Shown here: piece by piece, positions 52,228 through 60,709 of the stretch | Numbering within the stretch: the stretch's first letter is position 1 | How the letters are laid out: each line of letters starts with the position of its first letter | NCBI RefSeq assembly: GCF_033763495.1 | Contig: NZ_JANRKL010000233.1 | Coordinates: 1-64,000 of the forward strand | Direction: 5' to 3' | From: Haliscomenobacter sp033763495 | Lineage (GTDB): Bacteria; Bacteroidota; Bacteroidia; Chitinophagales; Saprospiraceae | DNA length: 64,000 nucleotides | Made by a program: the position numbers and the translations under genes | Notes under the pieces: generated by a model | Seen by the model: only the letters and a program-made list of their open reading frames with translations | Told to the model about the DNA's origin: nothing | Databases searched by the model: none

Positions 52228-52332
52228 TTTTAAATGAACCATCTAAGACATCTAAGACCATCTTAGAGGAGCAACGCCCCTTAGATGGTCTTAGATGTCT
52301 TAGATGGTTCATTTAAAATGCGGCGAAGCCGC
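52228..52332. repeat. 3'-end inverted repeat, CTAAGAC arms, plus GCGGC hairpin
   Basis: Perfect 36-bp arms 52228-52263 and 52283-52318 with ATCTAAGAC repeated in tandem, around a 19-base loop. A second hairpin GCGGC-GAA-GCCGC (52320-52332) abuts it, matching the one after the repeat at 33490. It lies between the convergent truB and SDR genes. The SDR coding frame ends at 52333. Confidence 0.87.
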
Positions 52333-53130
52333 TCAGGACTGAGTATAGCCCTTAATGATTTTTTCAAACATACCACCTGGCAACAATCGCTTTAATTTCA
52401 GGGATAACTTCTGATACGACTTCCCCACAGGGTACAATTTCGCCAGCTTTTCCTTCTCCAAAATCCGAATGATTTCAGCAGCCATGTACTCGGCGGTAGA
52501 ACCTTTGCTTACCCCGTCATTCATATTCTGGGCCACTTTAGCAAAAACACTGTTGTAAGCGGGGTTGTTAGCTGCATATTCCATGATTCGGTGAGCGGTG
52601 ATTGAAGTTTGAATGTCCCCGCATTGAATGGCACAGGCTTGGATGCCAAAAGGACCAACTTCCAAGCGCAGGGCCTCGGTAATGCGGTCTACAGCTGCTT
52701 TGGTCGCACTGTACACCGCTCGATAAGGCAGGGCTACTTCGGATGCGATGGAACTGATGTTGATGATTTTACCCGCTTGGGCTTGTCGCATGTGTGGGAG
52801 TACAGCCTGGGTGACTCGAATCAAGCCAAAAACATTGGTATCAAAAGCTTGCTGAATACTGTCTACACTCATCACTTCCAATGGGCCGGCGATGCCAATT
52901 CCAGCATTGTTGATCAACACATCGATTTGGCCTTGTTCCGCGATGATTTGTTGAACGGCAGCATGTACACTCTCTTCACTTTGCACATCCATGGTAAGTA
53001 AACGGAAGCGAGTTTCCGCCCCCGTTTTTCGGCTGGTGCCATAAACAATATACCCTTTTTGAGCCAATAAAGTGGCCAATGCCTCGCCCAATCCAGAGGA
53101 GGCGCCAGTTACCAGTGCGATTTTTTTCAT
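52333..53130 (-). CDS. SDR-family oxidoreductase
   Basis: A 265-residue classical short-chain dehydrogenase. TGASSGLG is at 8-15, NNAGIGIAG at 74-82, the catalytic serine at S126/S127, and Y140-SAT-K144 forms the active site. The specificity for a lipid or steroid-like ketone, suggested by its C-terminal helical tail (LSLKLKRLLPGGMFEKI), is uncertain. It begins 2 bp after the stop of the hydroxyacyl-CoA dehydrogenase gene, so the two are translated together. Confidence 0.87.
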   Translation of the reverse strand: MKKIALVTGASSGLGEALATLLAQKGYIVYGTSRKTGAETRFRLLTMDVQSEESVHAAVQQIIAEQGQIDVLINNAGIGIAGPLEVMSVDSIQQAFDTNVFGLIRVTQAVLPHMRQAQAGKIINISSIASEVALPYRAVYSATKAAVDRITEALRLEVGPFGIQACAIQCGDIQTSITAHRIMEYAANNPAYNSVFAKVAQNMNDGVSKGSTAEYMAAEIIRILEKEKLAKLYPVGKSYQKLSLKLKRLLPGGMFEKIIKGYTQS

Positions 53131-53132
53131 GC

Positions 53133-54023
53133 TTAGCGAGCAAATTTAGGAGCAGGGATCAGTTCTTTTGAGCCAGTGCTGTATTGATAAAAACCTTCCC
53201 CACTTTTTGCGCCCAACTTCCCAGCAGTGACCATATTGACCAAAAGTGGGCAAGGAGCGTATTTGGGTTGGCCAAAACCGTCCTGTAACACCCGTAGAAT
53301 GGACAAACATACATCCAGTCCGATAAAATCAGCGAGCTGCAGGGGCCCCATCGGATGTGCCATGCCCAGTTTCATAACCGTATCGATTTCTGTAACTCCG
53401 GCCACTCCTTCGTACAGGGTGTAAATGGCCTCATTGATCATCGGCATCAAGATGCGATTGGCTACAAAACCAGGATAATCATTGACTTCTACCGGGATTT
53501 TGCCCAAGGTTTGTGAAAGTTCCATGATGATGCGGGTCGTATCATCGCTGGTGTCAAAACCACGGATGACCTCTACCAATTTCATCACTGGAACAGGATT
53601 CATAAAGTGCATACCAATCACCTGGCGGGCCCTTTGGGTCACTGCGGCAATTTGGGTGATTGAAATCGAAGAGGTATTTGTCGCCAAAATGGCTGTGGAG
53701 GGAGCAAAGGCATCCAAGTCTTGGAAAATCTTGAGTTTCAGGGCCACATTTTCAGTAGCAGCTTCTACGACAAGATTTGCATGTTTAACCCCTTCTTCCA
53801 AATTGGTTGCAGTAAGGATGTTGGCCAGGGTGCGTTCCTTATCGGCTGGCTGAATGCTTTCTTTTTTTACCATCCTATCCAGATTGTTGTTGATGGTGGC
53901 CAGGGCTTTTTCCAGCGCTGCGGCTGAAACGTCAACTAAAGTAACCTGGTGGTGGTATTGGGCAAAAACGTGCGCGATACCATTGCCCATGGTTCCCGCT
54001 CCGATTACACTAATGTTTTTCAT
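53133..54023 (-). CDS. 3-hydroxybutyryl-CoA (3-hydroxyacyl-CoA) dehydrogenase
   Basis: A 296-residue NAD-dependent dehydrogenase of fatty-acid or butyrate metabolism. The Rossmann loop is GAGTMG (8-13); ATNTSSISITQIA and GMHFMNPVPVMKLVEVI hold the catalytic histidine and glutamate pair. The C-terminal helical domain has MANEAI-like INEAIYTLYEGVA and GMAHPMGPLQLADFIGLD. I use ATG 54023; the frame extends to 54065. It forms a two-gene operon with the SDR downstream. No thiolase or crotonase lies nearby. Confidence 0.92.
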   Translation of the reverse strand: MKNISVIGAGTMGNGIAHVFAQYHHQVTLVDVSAAALEKALATINNNLDRMVKKESIQPADKERTLANILTATNLEEGVKHANLVVEAATENVALKLKIFQDLDAFAPSTAILATNTSSISITQIAAVTQRARQVIGMHFMNPVPVMKLVEVIRGFDTSDDTTRIIMELSQTLGKIPVEVNDYPGFVANRILMPMINEAIYTLYEGVAGVTEIDTVMKLGMAHPMGPLQLADFIGLDVCLSILRVLQDGFGQPKYAPCPLLVNMVTAGKLGAKSGEGFYQYSTGSKELIPAPKFAR

Positions 54024-54178
54024 ACGAGTAAATTCAGACAGCGAAGGTAGCAGAAGTCGCTTCAATATGCAACCTTGACATAGATTTTGCCTGGCTTAGT
54101 CGAATTTTCAAGCATGGCTTGGCAGGCGCGGGTAGTTTTGGGCAGTGTTTTAAAATCACTCATTAAACCTTTACCTTA

Positions 54179-54904
54179 ATGAAACTAAGAAGAAATGTTT
54201 ATTTCGCCCTTTTGATTGGCCTGCCCTTGTTCTCCTGCTACAACAACGCCGCGGAGGAAAAAGCGGCCCGAGAATCTGAAGAAGAAGGTTTTAGCCTGAA
54301 TATTTCCAGTAAAGATGGTGATGTAAAAATTGATGCTTCCAGTAAAGGAGACAAAAAGTCGGGTAAAGACAAGGATGGTTTTCACCTCAACATTTCAACA
54401 AAAGACGGGGAATCTGAAATCAACGGACTTAACCTTGAGGACAAGGTTGAGGGGTTTGATTTAAAAATTCAAGGCTCTGGTTCAAAACTAAACACCAAGG
54501 TTTTAAAAAGTCTTTTCCCTGAACACATCGGTTGGTTCAAACGCAGCGAGTACAATTTTCAAAATGCCTTGGGCCTGGTGTCCAATGCTGAAGCCCAATA
54601 CGTCAAAGGCAAACAAAAGGTTACCATCGTTGTGTTGGGTGGAGCCATAGGAAGTATAGCTGGTGGCTTCAGTGATTTTTTTGAAGGCGAATTCGATCTG
54701 GAAGATTCCGACATGCACCAAAAAACCGGAGAATGGAATGGCATCAAATATGTGGAAGGTTATGATGATGAACGCCAACAGAACTTCATGCACATGGTGC
54801 TCGACAACCGCATTGTGGTCATGGTAGCAGGTGAAAACATGTCGGAATGGAACTTTAAATGGTTCTGGAAGCGCATCAACTGGAAAAAATTGGAGTCCGA
54901 ATAA
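54179..54904 (+). CDS. Repeat-containing predicted lipoprotein
   Basis: A 241-residue lipoprotein (lipidation at C20 in LPLFSC). Residues about 36-95 contain two copies of a short motif, GFSLNISSKDGDVKID and GFHLNISTKDGESEIN, separated by a lysine/serine linker. The C-terminal half (after ALGLVSNAEAQYVKG) is a mixed domain I do not recognise, ending in WNFKWFWKRINWKKLESE. The downstream cytochrome gene starts 44 bp after its stop, so the two are probably co-transcribed and both lie on the envelope. Confidence 0.65.
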   Translation: MKLRRNVYFALLIGLPLFSCYNNAAEEKAARESEEEGFSLNISSKDGDVKIDASSKGDKKSGKDKDGFHLNISTKDGESEINGLNLEDKVEGFDLKIQGSGSKLNTKVLKSLFPEHIGWFKRSEYNFQNALGLVSNAEAQYVKGKQKVTIVVLGGAIGSIAGGFSDFFEGEFDLEDSDMHQKTGEWNGIKYVEGYDDERQQNFMHMVLDNRIVVMVAGENMSEWNFKWFWKRINWKKLESE

Positions 54905-54948
54905 AGCTGATCTTTTTTAAATTGTGCAGGCTTTTAAAACCCGAATCC

Positions 54949-55752
54949 ATGCGCAATTTATTTTTTTTACTGCTCTTGGGCAGCTTTTTGTATGCTTGCT
55001 CTGCACCAGACAAGTCTGACCAAATCCTTGTCAACGCTGATTTTAAAGCGATCGAGGTAGATTTGGAAGACTTGTTTGCTGCCGGGCAATTCCCCAAAGA
55101 CACCCTCATCATCATTGAGCATGATGAATTTTTTAAGCAAAAAAAACGCTATAAAGCCTACCCATTGGCGCCAATCCTAAAACCACTACTAGCCAAAGTC
55201 AAAGATACCTCCAACCTGAGGGTGACCTTTACCTGTTCGGATGGGTATGCACCCAATATGAATTTGAGCAAAGTGCTTAGCCATAATGCCTACCTGGTCG
55301 TACAAGACCTTGATCAGGCAAAATTGGGTAATGACTGGGCCGACTCGCTGGTCAACAAGTTTCGGCCTTTTTACCTGGTTTGGCAGGATGCCTCCGAAGG
55401 CGATGCTGGTTTTGCATGGCCTTATGGCTTGGTTGAAATCCGGATTGCTTCCTTTTTTCACGACTTTGCCGATGCCTTTCCTTTGCACAATCCTGCTGCC
55501 CAAAAAGGTTTCCAACTTTTCCAGGTCCACTGCATGAAGTGCCACTCCGTCAATAAAATTGGGGGTGTGATGGGGCCGGAATTCAACTACCCCAAAAGCA
55601 TCACGGAGTACTGGAAAAAGGAGGACATGTTTAATTTCATGCGCAACCCACAATCCTATCGCTATAGTGCCAAGATGCCTGCAGTTGGACTTTCCAGAGG
55701 GGAGTTTGAAGAGATTTATGGGTATTTGGTAGAGATGAAAGATGAGAGATGA
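54949..55752 (+). CDS. Cytochrome c lipoprotein with N-terminal oxidoreductase-like domain
   Basis: A 267-residue lipoprotein (C17 in LYAC) with one c-type haem site CMKCH (195-199) and a likely axial methionine M243 in AKMPAVG. Residues about 30-170 form a domain with VTFTCSDGYAPNMNLSKVL and FYLVWQ-WPYGLVEI patterns, like the molybdopterin-oxidoreductase (SUOX-like) fold but without a clear cofactor cysteine. Such fusions carry electrons in the periplasm. I chose ATG 54949. The TGA stop (55750-55752) and last residues are encoded by the inverted repeat that follows. Confidence 0.78.
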   Translation: MRNLFFLLLLGSFLYACSAPDKSDQILVNADFKAIEVDLEDLFAAGQFPKDTLIIIEHDEFFKQKKRYKAYPLAPILKPLLAKVKDTSNLRVTFTCSDGYAPNMNLSKVLSHNAYLVVQDLDQAKLGNDWADSLVNKFRPFYLVWQDASEGDAGFAWPYGLVEIRIASFFHDFADAFPLHNPAAQKGFQLFQVHCMKCHSVNKIGGVMGPEFNYPKSITEYWKKEDMFNFMRNPQSYRYSAKMPAVGLSRGEFEEIYGYLVEMKDER

Positions 55753-55826
55753 AAGATGCTACCACAGCATTTTTGACCATGAATTCGTCTAAGTTTCTGC
55801 GGTAGCATCTTTCATCTCTCATCTTT
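55738..55826. repeat. GATGAAA-armed inverted repeat with GCTACCRCAG core
   Basis: Arms 55738-55767 and 55797-55826 pair over 30 bp with one mismatch. Outer GATGAGA/GATGAAA tandem units surround inner GCTACC(A/G)CAG. The 29-base loop is homologous to that at 50093-50121. The cytochrome gene's stop codon lies in the left arm, and the convergent DUF1080 gene ends two bases beyond the right arm. Confidence 0.9.
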
Positions 55827-55828
55827 AA

Positions 55829-56614
55829 TTAAAAATCCGTGTTTGCTTCTTTCAAATCCAATGCCTTGATCCAAATATTTCGGTAAAGGACATTGTGGCC
55901 TTCGGCTTGCAATTTCAGGCCACCGGGAATGTCGGTAATGCCTTTGCCGCCGTCATTTCCACCATCAATCCCTGAATTGGGACCGCCCCAAACCTGCTGG
56001 ATGCGCTGGTTGACGTGTACTTTTTTGCCGTTGAAATATACGGTAACCAAGGCTTTTTCACTGAGTTTGCCATCCACAAAACGCGCGGCACGGAAGGTGA
56101 TGTCGTAGGCATTCCACTTCCCTACCCCATTATAGGCATAATAAGGTGATTTGGATTCGTTGATGATGGCAGCCATACCATGGGAAGTGGAGTCTCCATC
56201 GAGTACCTGAATTTCGTAACGATTCTGAAGGTATACGCCGCTATTGCCTCCTTTTTCAGAAATAAAAAATTCTACGTGCAGGCGAAAGTCCCGGAATGCT
56301 TGCTTGGTAACAACATCCGCACTACCATACTTGCCTCCTGCTGCTGCGGGATCATTGCTGTTCATAGCGCTGCCTTTGTCTACGGGATCCTTGACGATGG
56401 CCCACTTGATTGGCAAACTGGCCGCAAGGCGTGGCCCGTTCCAATAGGTCCAATTTTTGTCAAGGGATTTGCGTGAACCATCAAAGTATATTTTGGCGCC
56501 TTTGATGGGTTTGGCACCTACGCCAACTTGTGCTTGTATGCCATTGCTAAATAGCATGCTGCACAGCAAGGTGGCAACGAGGTGAGCACATTTAAGAGGA
56601 GATTTTGCGATCAT
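55829..56614 (-). CDS. DUF1080 (3-keto-disaccharide hydrolase-like) protein
   Basis: A 261-residue exported protein: signal peptide about 1-32, then a concanavalin-like beta-sandwich of the DUF1080 family, with FFISEKGGNSGVYLQNRYEI, GMAAIINESKSPYYAYNGVG and DIPGGLKLQAEGHNVLYRNI as typical blocks. Some members cleave 3-keto-glucosides, but this activity is not shown for all. I use ATG 56614. It lies downstream of the M16 peptidase gene on the same strand, separated by a strong hairpin. Confidence 0.82.
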   Translation of the reverse strand: MIAKSPLKCAHLVATLLCSMLFSNGIQAQVGVGAKPIKGAKIYFDGSRKSLDKNWTYWNGPRLAASLPIKWAIVKDPVDKGSAMNSNDPAAAGGKYGSADVVTKQAFRDFRLHVEFFISEKGGNSGVYLQNRYEIQVLDGDSTSHGMAAIINESKSPYYAYNGVGKWNAYDITFRAARFVDGKLSEKALVTVYFNGKKVHVNQRIQQVWGGPNSGIDGGNDGGKGITDIPGGLKLQAEGHNVLYRNIWIKALDLKEANTDF

Positions 56615-56728
56615 GTCTTGCAGTTTAATGTACTCAAATATTGGATTTTTTTCTGGGAAATTATTTTTAATGTTAGTTTTAAATTGAAAGGAAATTCTAA
56701 CTGAGTAAAATTTTAGGTTAATCTTAAA

Positions 56729-56791
56729 TTGGTTCATTGCTCGACCACCCCGAAAGTTTCAAACTTTCGGGTGGGTCGAGCAATGAACCAA
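56729..56791. terminator. Long hairpin after M16 peptidase gene
   Basis: Arms 56729-56759 and 56761-56791 pair over 31 bp with a short mismatch, around a one-base loop; each arm has GGTTCATTGCTCGACC and GAAAGTTT. It starts three bases after the stop codon of the M16 peptidase frame (minus strand) and probably terminates it. Confidence 0.8.
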
Positions 56792-56794
56792 TCT

Positions 56795-59739
56795 TCAATA
56801 CCCAAACAATTCCTCCAAACTCATCACCTTCAGCTCCCCAAACGCTTTCAAATCTTCCATTTTCAGACGTTTATCAGAACCCAAAACACAAATGGTGTAT
56901 GGCTTTTTGCTGATGTTCGTTGAATGGAAAGTTTTTAGTGCTGCGTAATCAATCCCAGGAGCTTGCTCGTAGGTCCACTTGCGGTCATCATAATCCACCC
57001 CGCGCAATTGCGCATTGAGGTAGCTGGCTACGATGTCGTAACCCTTGGTGCGATCGGTTTCAATTCCATTTTTGATGGCTGTTTTAGCCGCAGTAAGAAA
57101 TACTTCCGATTCGGGCAAATCATTCAGCAATTCATTCATGCCTTCAACAGCCTCCTTGAATTTATCTGCCTGGGTTTGGATGTAAGCTTGCATGGTATAG
57201 GGCTCACCCTTTTTACCCGGAGGGGCATAATAGGCGCTGGTTGCATAGGCCAGTGCTTTGGATTCCCGCAAAGTTTGCACCACAATGCAAGTAAATCCAC
57301 CAAATCCAAAGTAGTTGTTGAACACACTAACGGTGGGCGCCAATTTGGGGTCATAAACATCGGTATTCCGCACCCAGTCAATTTCAGCCTGAACCATTTC
57401 GTAATTGGCAAACAAAACCTGAGGCTTGTCCATATTCACTTTGCTAAAGTTAGTCTTGGCTGGATAAGCTTTGTAAGCAGCAGGCAGTGAATGCGCTTTC
57501 TCCAGGATGGGCTTGATTTCAGCCAGGGTTTTGGGCCCATAATAAATAACTTGATGGCGGTAGTTGAACAAATCCTTCAACAAATTCACCAAATCCTGGG
57601 CTGTTAAAGCATTGATTTCTGCTTCACTCAACACGTTGTTGAAGGGGTTTTTCGGGCCATACTGGGCATAAGTCCGCACGGCAGTCCGAATCGCATTTTA
57701 TTCGCTTTGGCATCCTTCCGGCTTTTCAACAAACGGGCTTTTAGGTTACCCCACACCGTTTCATCTGCCTTACAATTGCGGATCATGTCCTCCACCAAAG
57801 CCAAACCTGCGTTCAAATGCTCCTGCAAACCATTGATGCTAAGGGTAGTGAACTCCTGACCAGGGCTCAGATTGTATGAGGTAGCGGTTTTGTACAGTTC
57901 CTGGCTGAACTGATCTGCTGTGTACTTGTCGGTGCTGGCCAATTGCAGGTATTGAGCTGCCATTGGTAGCAGTTTGTTGTTCCAGGTTCCCATCTCAAAA
58001 CGCATGGTAAGCGTGTACTGCTCATCTTCCTTGTTCTGGATGTAAAAAAACTCAGCGTTTTTGAGTTGATCGCGTTGAAAGTCCTTTTGGTAATCCATCC
58101 ATACCGGAGCAATCGGGTTCAGGGGCATGTTGTTGATTTCCTTAAACAAGGGTGATTGTGCATCCTTGTTTACTGCAACCGGAGTAATGCTGGGTTTGGG
58201 TACTTTTTGTGCGTCCTTATCTTGTCCCTGACGTTTGTAAACCACAATGGAGCCGCCGCTGAAGTGTTTTTTAGCAAAATCAATCACCTGCTGTTTGCTT
58301 ACCGCAGCCATAGCATCCAGTTTGGCTACTTCGTCAGCCCACAATTGCCCCCTGCTCCGAATAAAACTATTTGACAATTGGTCGGCCCGGTTGTAGTTGT
58401 TTTCCAGAGTGCGCAAAGCATTTAGTTTGTAATTCGCTACAATCGCTTTGATCAACCATTCATCAAATTCCCCTTTTTTCAATTTTTCCAACTGTTCCAA
58501 CAACAGAGCTTTCACCTCATCCAGGCTTTGTCCTTGTTTCGGTGAACCATTTAACAACTGTACAGAGTAGTCCTTGTTCCGATAAGTTGTTGACCCACCA
58601 TTCTGGATTTTTTGAGCCTTGTTCAAGTTCAAGTCGATCAAACCGGCCTTGGCATTGGACAAAATTTCATCAACCAATGTGAGTAGTAAGGATGATTTCA
58701 CGTCCACTTCACCTGGCATGCGAAAGGCAATCATCACGGACTCTGCGGTTGGTCCCCAAACTTCTTTTACCGTTTCGCCAACGAGTGGTTTTTCTGGGGC
58801 TGGTTTGTATTCAGCGACAGGTTTGTTAGGTAAAAAGGCAAACTTTTGGTCGATCTTCTTCACCACCTCATCAGGGTTAAAATCGCCCGCAAAAATCACC
58901 GCCATGTTATTGGCCACGTAGTACTTGTTGTAATAGTTGCGGATTTCAACCAGGGAAGGGTTTTTCAGGTGTTCAATGGTCCCGATGGTACTTTGTTGGC
59001 CGTAGTTGTGCGTAGGGAAGACCCCTGCCATCATGGTGGCGAAAACCTTGCGCGTGTCTTCATCAAGGGTGCGGTTTTTTTCCTCATAAACGGCCTCCAG
59101 CTCAGTGTGAAAAATGCGGAAAATGGGCTTGCGGAAGCGCTCTGCTTGGAGCGTCAGATAGCGATCAACGGCATTGGAAGGGATATCCTCCTCGTAGACC
59201 GTTTCTTCCATCCAAGTATGCGCATTGGTGTTTACGCCCCCCATGTTTTTCATGGTCTTGTCGTACTCGTTGGCGATGGCAAACTTGGCCGCTTCGCCGG
59301 AAACGCGGTCTATTTCCTTATAAATTTCCTCCCGTTTTGCCGGATCGGTCGTCTTGTTGTATTTTTCGTACAAGGCGTCGATTTGGTCCAGTAAGGGTTT
59401 TTCTTTGGCCCAATCGAGTGAACCAATTTTGTCAGTGCCTTTGAACAAAAGGTGTTCCAGGTAATGCGCCAAACCCGTGTGCGTGGCCGGATCGGTATTG
59501 CTACCAGCACGTACAGCAATGAGGGTGCGGATCCTCGGCTCCTTTTTGTTGGGAGAAAGAATAACCGTCAACCCATTTTTGAGGGTGTAGAAACGGGTTT
59601 GCATGGGGTCTCCTTCCACGGTTCGGTAAGTGTAACCATTGGAAGTAACCTGTTTCCACTGAAATTTAGGAGGTTTTGCCCACAATTGGAGCATTGTACT
59701 GCTCAACAGCAATACCAGCAAGAGTCTATTCAATTTCAT
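56795..59739 (-). pseudogene. M16 zinc metallopeptidase with a frameshift
   Basis: Two frames together make one pitrilysin-like peptidase of about 981 residues. The N-terminal frame (59739-57628) has a signal peptide (1-21), the zinc motif H92-YLE-H96 and the downstream ELEAVYEEKNRTLDED segment with the third ligand. It runs through the first M16 pair and into the second, then ends in 19 aberrant residues. The other frame (to 56795) supplies the rest, from NAIRTAVRTYAQYGPKNPF onward. The break lies at a run of four T (57696-57699, plus strand); one more base would restore the full protein. A sequencing error or a recent mutation fits better than programmed slippage. Confidence 0.85.
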
Positions 59740-59860
59740 GCCGAGTGATGTTAAATGAAACTAAAATTCGGGCATGAAATTAAGCAAAAATCAAAAGCAG
59801 GCAAGGGGAAGCCTATCCCGCAAAAAGGGGGATTTTCGACAAAATGAAGTTCTCCATCCC

Positions 59861-60496
59861 TCAAATCGGCGGCTTCAAATCCTTAAAATGCCCATTCAAA
59901 AGGGCCCTTTGTTGCAAATTCCGCATTTCGCGCACCATGGGCAGAAATTGCTCCAGGTGATTGATCATAAACAATTGCCGTTCTTTTTCAGTGGACATAC
60001 TTAAGAGTTCATATTCCTGTTCAGTGGACATCCCTGCATGGTGGGCTACGTCAAAAGTAATAAAATCACTGGGTCCATCTGGCAGTGGCTTGTCGATGTT
60101 CAACAGATCGAACAATTCGATGAGGTAACCCAGCATTTTTTCATTCAATGTCCAATCAAAATCCCGATCCGTTTCCAATCGTACGATGGTTGCACCGGCA
60201 TACAATTTTCCCGGAATGGGGTTGATGAATTGTTCCATTCGGTACACACCTAAGCCCTTGGTTTTGACGTCCATTTCACCACCTTCATAGCGTTTTTCGA
60301 TGCTCAACAATTGAACCTCGGTACCATAAGGCATTACCCGGTTGTTGAGGAATGTGGGGATCCCAAAAGTCACCCCGTTCTCTTCACTCTCCTTGATGAG
60401 CTGGCGGTAGCGGGGTTCAAAAATATGTAGGTTCAGATTTTCGTTAGGGTATACGACAATCTGCAGTGGAAATTGTGGCAACAAAACAAAATCCAT
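59861..60496 (-). CDS. LON peptidase substrate-binding domain protein
   Basis: A 211-residue cytoplasmic protein made of the N-terminal substrate-binding domain of Lon protease without the AAA or peptidase parts. It starts LLPQFPLQIVVYPNENLNLHIFEPRYRQLI, the usual first blocks (FPL..., IFEPRYR), then GVTFGIPTF and a helical C-terminal part. Stand-alone forms are widespread, with unknown role in protein binding or turnover. No partner is seen nearby. Confidence 0.87.
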   Translation of the reverse strand: MDFVLLPQFPLQIVVYPNENLNLHIFEPRYRQLIKESEENGVTFGIPTFLNNRVMPYGTEVQLLSIEKRYEGGEMDVKTKGLGVYRMEQFINPIPGKLYAGATIVRLETDRDFDWTLNEKMLGYLIELFDLLNIDKPLPDGPSDFITFDVAHHAGMSTEQEYELLSMSTEKERQLFMINHLEQFLPMVREMRNLQQRALLNGHFKDLKPPI

Positions 60497-60709
60497 ACTG
60501 CCTTCTTTTTTGATTTAACTTATTGAAAAAAATATATGTAACCTTTGTTTGAATTCCTCGTATATCAACCTAAATTGATCGAGTGTTCAGAGAGCGCAAT
60601 GGCGGCAAAAGCTATATCAGCCTGTTTACTGCACATGCAAAAGTACAAACATGAACTAAGCCCAATAGTTGCAATTTTAATCCTATAAAAACCATTTTAA
60701 CAACTTGCC

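Noticed and set aside
57690..57705. Programmed -1 frameshift in the M16 peptidase gene
   Set aside because: Slipping back one base would make the lysine tRNA pair with TAA, so no slippery heptamer fits; an indel is simpler.
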